Below, in pieces: positions 6,033 to 8,500 of a stretch of DNA of 8,500 nt. The notes below the pieces were generated by a model, which made no database searches, had not been told where the DNA came from, and worked only from the letters and a program-made list of their open reading frames with translations. The first letter of the stretch is position 1. Every line of letters begins with the position of its first letter. This DNA is from an uncultured Micavibrio sp. (GTDB lineage Bacteria > Pseudomonadota > Alphaproteobacteria > Micavibrionales > UBA1664): positions 1-8,500 of the forward strand of contig CALBME010000050.1 in assembly GCA_937896295.1 (NCBI GenBank), read 5' to 3'. A program made the translations under genes and the position numbers.

Positions 6033-7054
6033 CTCGCATCGCCAATGACAATGCCAACGCCAGTGATATCAAAGCGCCCGACGATGACGTCATCCAGCCC
6101 TTCCAGCTGGAAGTCTCAGGCCTGCGCGGACGCATCGTGCGCATCGGTCCCGCGCTGAACGATATTCTCTCGGCCCACGATTATCCGCTGCCGGTAGCAC
6201 ATCTTCTGGCGGAAACGGTGGCGACGTCTCTGCTGCTGTCTTCCATGCTGAAATACGAAGGTATCTTCACGCTCCAGACCTCAAGCGACGGTCCCGTGCG
6301 TACCATCGTGGCCGATGTCACGACCGCGGGCGCGGTGCGGTCCTATGCCGGATATGCCGAAGACCTGGTCCGCGCGATGGAGGCGGCGGAACAACGCCCG
6401 ACCGACGGCCCCTACGAAGGGTTCAACCTGCGCCAGATGACGGGCAAGGGTTATCTGGCCTTCACCGTCGATCAGGGCGCCAACACCGAACGCTATCAGG
6501 GCATCGTTGCCCTGACCGGCGAAAGCCTGACAGAATCCGTGCGCCATTATTTCGACCAGTCGGAACAGATCGGCACCGCGCTGAAAGTCAGCGCCACCTA
6601 TGATCCCAAAACCGGCTGGCGCGCAGGCGCCGTGATGCTCCAGCGCATGCCGGACGCATCTGCGGGTACCGATGCCGCCGCTGCGGACGCCATCCCCTTC
6701 CGCCCTGAAAAGGCGGCCGAGCAGGAAGAGGACTGGAACCGGTCCACCATCCTGATGAATTCGGTGCGGGACGACGAACTGGTCAATGCCGACCTGCACA
6801 GCCACGACATTCTGATGCGCCTGTTCCACGAGGAGGGGGTGCGCATCTTTACGCCCCAGCCCATCGTCAAGCAGTGCCGCTGCAGCCCCGACCGCGTCCG
6901 TGACGTTCTTGGCACGCTGAGCGAGGAAGACCGCGAACACGCCGCCGTGAACGGCCAGATCGAGATGACCTGCGAATTCTGCAGCAAGACATACCGTTTT
7001 TCGTCCGCCAGCCTCGAATGCGTCGAGGTTGACGACACCCGCAAAACCCATTGA
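6029..7054 (+). CDS. hslO: Hsp33 family redox-regulated molecular chaperone
   Basis: A 341-residue cytoplasmic Hsp33, a holdase chaperone that is inactive when reduced and zinc-bound, and activated by oxidative unfolding that forms disulfides. The sequence shows an N-terminal substrate-binding core with GLRGRIVRIGPALNDIL (31-47), the AETVATSLLLSSMLKYEG helix (61-78), and the conserved Q-x-MTGKGYLAFTVD stretch (136-148). The C-terminal zinc site is complete: C283 and C285 (QCRCSPDRV) with C315 and C318 (CEFC); an additional C331 lies after it. A flexible Ala/Asp/Glu-rich linker (about 209-236) separates the halves, and about 20 hydrophilic residues precede the core. The ATG at 6029 overlaps the permease stop by four bases, and a start further upstream would run through the permease. 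The gene is co-transcribed with the permease by layout; whether they share a function is unknown. Confidence 0.95.
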   Translation: MTRIANDNANASDIKAPDDDVIQPFQLEVSGLRGRIVRIGPALNDILSAHDYPLPVAHLLAETVATSLLLSSMLKYEGIFTLQTSSDGPVRTIVADVTTAGAVRSYAGYAEDLVRAMEAAEQRPTDGPYEGFNLRQMTGKGYLAFTVDQGANTERYQGIVALTGESLTESVRHYFDQSEQIGTALKVSATYDPKTGWRAGAVMLQRMPDASAGTDAAAADAIPFRPEKAAEQEEDWNRSTILMNSVRDDELVNADLHSHDILMRLFHEEGVRIFTPQPIVKQCRCSPDRVRDVLGTLSEEDREHAAVNGQIEMTCEFCSKTYRFSSASLECVEVDDTRKTH

Positions 7055-7086
7055 AATCGTAATCATCGACCCAAGGGAGATCCGTC

Positions 7087-7752
7087 ATGAACCGCAAATT
7101 CTTCTTTAGTGTGGCTGCCGCCCTGCTGCTGTCCGGCTGCGCGTCTGTAGCGCCCAGCGCGGGCGTACCCATCATGTCATTTTCGGAATATGCGCCGGTC
7201 GATGTGAACATCGGCGGCATCCAGGTCGCCAATAACGCCCCCGCCAGCGACAACCCGCGCGTCAACCCCGGCAAGGCGCTGGAAAATTACGCCAACCGCC
7301 GCCTGCGCGCATCGGGCAGTGAAGGCACGCTGGTGTTCGACATCCAGCAGGCTTCGCTTGTCTCGCGCGAAGTGCCCAAGACGGGCGCATGGAATGAAAA
7401 ATTCACCCTCGCCAACGCCATGGAATATACGGTCACGATGCGCGTGGGCCTGAATGCCGTGGGCCGTACCACCCGCCCCGACGTGAAGGCGGCCTTTACG
7501 CTGGAACGCAAAATGACCCTGCCGGGCGGCACATCGCTGGCCGACCGCGATACCCAGCTCAACGACCTGATCGTGGCGATGATCGGCGATGTCGATAAGG
7601 CCGTCGGCCAGAACCTTGGCGAAAACATGGGCATCCTGCAATCGCCCACCACCTTCGGCGCACCGCCGCGCCCGATGGCCGCGCCCGCCCCGGTCTACGC
7701 ACCGGTCCAGCCCCTGCCGGCGACCATGAGCCCCACGGCGGTAGAGAAGTAA
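7087..7752 (+). CDS. Small lipoprotein of unknown function
   Basis: A 221-residue protein with a lipoprotein signal peptide: MNRK, a hydrophobic stretch, and lipobox LLSGC with the acylated cysteine at residue 18. The mature domain (about 25-190) starts with SFSEYAPVDVNIGGIQVANN and continues with PGKALENYANRRLRASGSEG, a beta-rich region (TLVFDIQQASLV, then YTVTMRVGLNA) and a final LNDLIVAMIGDVDKAVGQNL helix. This layout reminds me of a common uncharacterised alphaproteobacterial envelope lipoprotein family, but I cannot name a domain. The C-terminus (about 193-217) is Pro/Ala-rich and probably disordered. GGGAGA stands 5 bases before the ATG. It follows hslO by 32 bases and precedes the CHAP lipoprotein by 27, so is probably in the same transcript. 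Envelope location follows from the lipobox; function is not known. Confidence 0.82.
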   Translation: MNRKFFFSVAAALLLSGCASVAPSAGVPIMSFSEYAPVDVNIGGIQVANNAPASDNPRVNPGKALENYANRRLRASGSEGTLVFDIQQASLVSREVPKTGAWNEKFTLANAMEYTVTMRVGLNAVGRTTRPDVKAAFTLERKMTLPGGTSLADRDTQLNDLIVAMIGDVDKAVGQNLGENMGILQSPTTFGAPPRPMAAPAPVYAPVQPLPATMSPTAVEK

Positions 7753-7779
7753 GCGCGAGTCAGGTAGCCTTTTCCGGGT

Positions 7780-8469
7780 ATGAAACTCGGGACACTGGCC
7801 TTGTTACTGTCGACGTCCGTGCTGCTTTCGGGCTGCGCGGCCTTCACCCGCTTCGAGGATGACAACGCCGCAGGTTACTCCAAATTCTCGCACGAGGAAT
7901 GCGTGCCGTACGCGCGCCGCCTGTCCAACATCGAAATATACGGGGACGCCCACACATGGTGGCAGAAGGCGCAGGGGACATACCTGCGCGGGCAGGTACC
8001 CGAAGTCGGCGCCGTGCTGGTTCTGGCGCGTACGCCGCGCCTGCCGCGCGGCCATCTTGCGGTGGTGACCGACTATATGAACCCGCGCGAAATCATGGTC
8101 ACCCAGACCAACTGGGGCAGCGGGTATTTCAGCCGCCGCGTCACCTATGAACGCCTGAAGGCGCAGGACATATCTGTCGAAAACAACTGGACCAAGCTGC
8201 GGTTCTGGAACCATGAACACAAGGCCTACGGGTCCGCCTATCCGGCCTATGGCTTCATCTATAACCGCAAGGCCGTCTTTGGCGACCTGCCGCAGATCCC
8301 GAAGGACGGTCCGCCCGTCCCGCCGCAGTCTCAGGCGCAGCCCACACCTGCACCCGCGCCCGCCGCAGTCGCGCCGCAGCCTGTCGTCATGCCGCCGGTT
8401 CAGGCGGCGCGGCGCGGCTGGTTCTGGCGTGCCGGCACGTTCAGGCGGCGTGCGCGCACCACCTGGTAG
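7780..8469 (+). CDS. CHAP-domain lipoprotein, putative peptidoglycan amidase/endopeptidase
   Basis: A 229-residue lipoprotein with lipobox LLSGC (acylated Cys19) and a CHAP domain (about 35-140), the papain-like Cys/His fold used by peptidoglycan amidases and endopeptidases. The catalytic Cys is C41 in EECVPYARRL, the His is H92 in RGHLAVVTDY, and N111 in TQTNWGSG is the likely third residue. GDAHTWWQKAQGTYLRGQVP followed by EVGAVLVLAR is the usual CHAP middle part. The catalytic set is intact, so activity on cell wall in the periplasm is plausible. A Pro/Ala/Gln-rich tail (about 173-206) follows, then an unusual Arg/Trp-rich end (RRGWFWRAGTFRRRARTTW) encoded where a minus-strand reading frame overlaps. 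The start is fixed by the signal peptide; the ribosome-binding site is weak. It is the last gene of the plus-strand cluster. Confidence 0.85.
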   Translation: MKLGTLALLLSTSVLLSGCAAFTRFEDDNAAGYSKFSHEECVPYARRLSNIEIYGDAHTWWQKAQGTYLRGQVPEVGAVLVLARTPRLPRGHLAVVTDYMNPREIMVTQTNWGSGYFSRRVTYERLKAQDISVENNWTKLRFWNHEHKAYGSAYPAYGFIYNRKAVFGDLPQIPKDGPPVPPQSQAQPTPAPAPAAVAPQPVVMPPVQAARRGWFWRAGTFRRRARTTW

Positions 8470-8500
8470 GGGCGCACCAGGTAGGCCAGCGTGCCGAAGC
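8400..8500 (-). CDS. Possible C-terminal end of a minus-strand gene running off the window (partial)
   Basis: On the minus strand a frame open from the right edge ends with TGA (complement of 8400-8402) and encodes 33 residues beginning FGTLAYLVRPYQVVRARR and ending QPRRAA. The codon pattern (many third-position C/G, hydrophobic Leu/Val/Tyr then basic tail) looks like a normal protein end rather than an antisense shadow. It overlaps the CHAP gene by 70 bases in convergent orientation. Only 33 codons are visible, so no family can be named, and an accidental open frame in GC-rich DNA is possible. Confidence 0.35.
   Translation of the reverse strand, partial: FGTLAYLVRPYQVVRARRLNVPARQNQPRRAA
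8461..8482. repeat. Short inverted repeat at the end of the CHAP gene
   Basis: ACCTGGT (8461-8467) and ACCAGGT (8476-8482) are exact reverse complements with an 8-base loop. They overlap the CHAP stop codon (8467-8469). No T tract follows on either strand, so it is at best a weak transcript-end hairpin. Confidence 0.3.

Noticed and set aside
8330..8400. Repeated CCGCCGCAGTC-type segments in the Pro/Ala-rich tail of the CHAP gene
   Set aside because: They are explained by low-complexity Pro/Ala/Gln coding sequence; no regular period is present.

Overview
This is a GC-rich, densely packed chromosomal window with alphaproteobacterial character. The evidence is an EnvZ-type kinase with the SHDLRTPLTRMKLQLEM H-box style, a PleC/DivJ-like PAS histidine kinase, a phasin of the polyhydroxyalkanoate type, and CHAP and small lipoproteins in alphaproteobacterial style. 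Genus cannot be fixed from the sequence. I see no insertion sequence, prophage, CRISPR array, tRNA or rRNA, so this looks like ordinary core chromosome.

Region 1 (1-1907): the C-terminal kinase core of an EnvZ-like sensor on + whose first ~200 bases do not resemble the expected membrane/HAMP part. It meets, tail to tail with overlapping stop codons, a CsaA-like tRNA-binding-domain protein on -. Upstream of that, also on -, is a phasin gene with a strong intrinsic terminator between the two. The phasin carries a tandem duplicated 12-residue segment near its N-terminus.

Region 2 (1908-2106): a comparatively AT-rich divergent intergenic region with a perfect 9-bp inverted repeat and several GGTTAA/TTAACC elements. 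It presumably holds the promoters of the phasin and of the following kinase.

Region 3 (2107-5210): a long membrane-bound hybrid-less histidine kinase (two transmembrane segments, an unassigned extracytoplasmic domain, two PAS domains, HisKA, HATPase) meets, again with overlapping stops, recX on -. No response regulator is adjacent.

Region 4 (5226-8469): a compact + strand cluster: ABC-2 permease, Hsp33 (hslO) overlapping it by ATGA, then two small lipoproteins, the second with a CHAP-type Cys/His peptidase domain. Spacings of -4, 32 and 27 bases suggest one transcript. It starts only 15 bases from the divergent recX start, so its promoter probably lies inside the recX 5' coding end. At the right edge, antisense to the end of the CHAP gene, a minus-strand reading frame looks like the C-terminus of another gene running in from outside.

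I do not see a new multi-gene system. The best leads are the breakdown of the kinase at the left edge, the phasin duplication, the palindrome-bearing intergenic region and the antisense overlap at the right edge.
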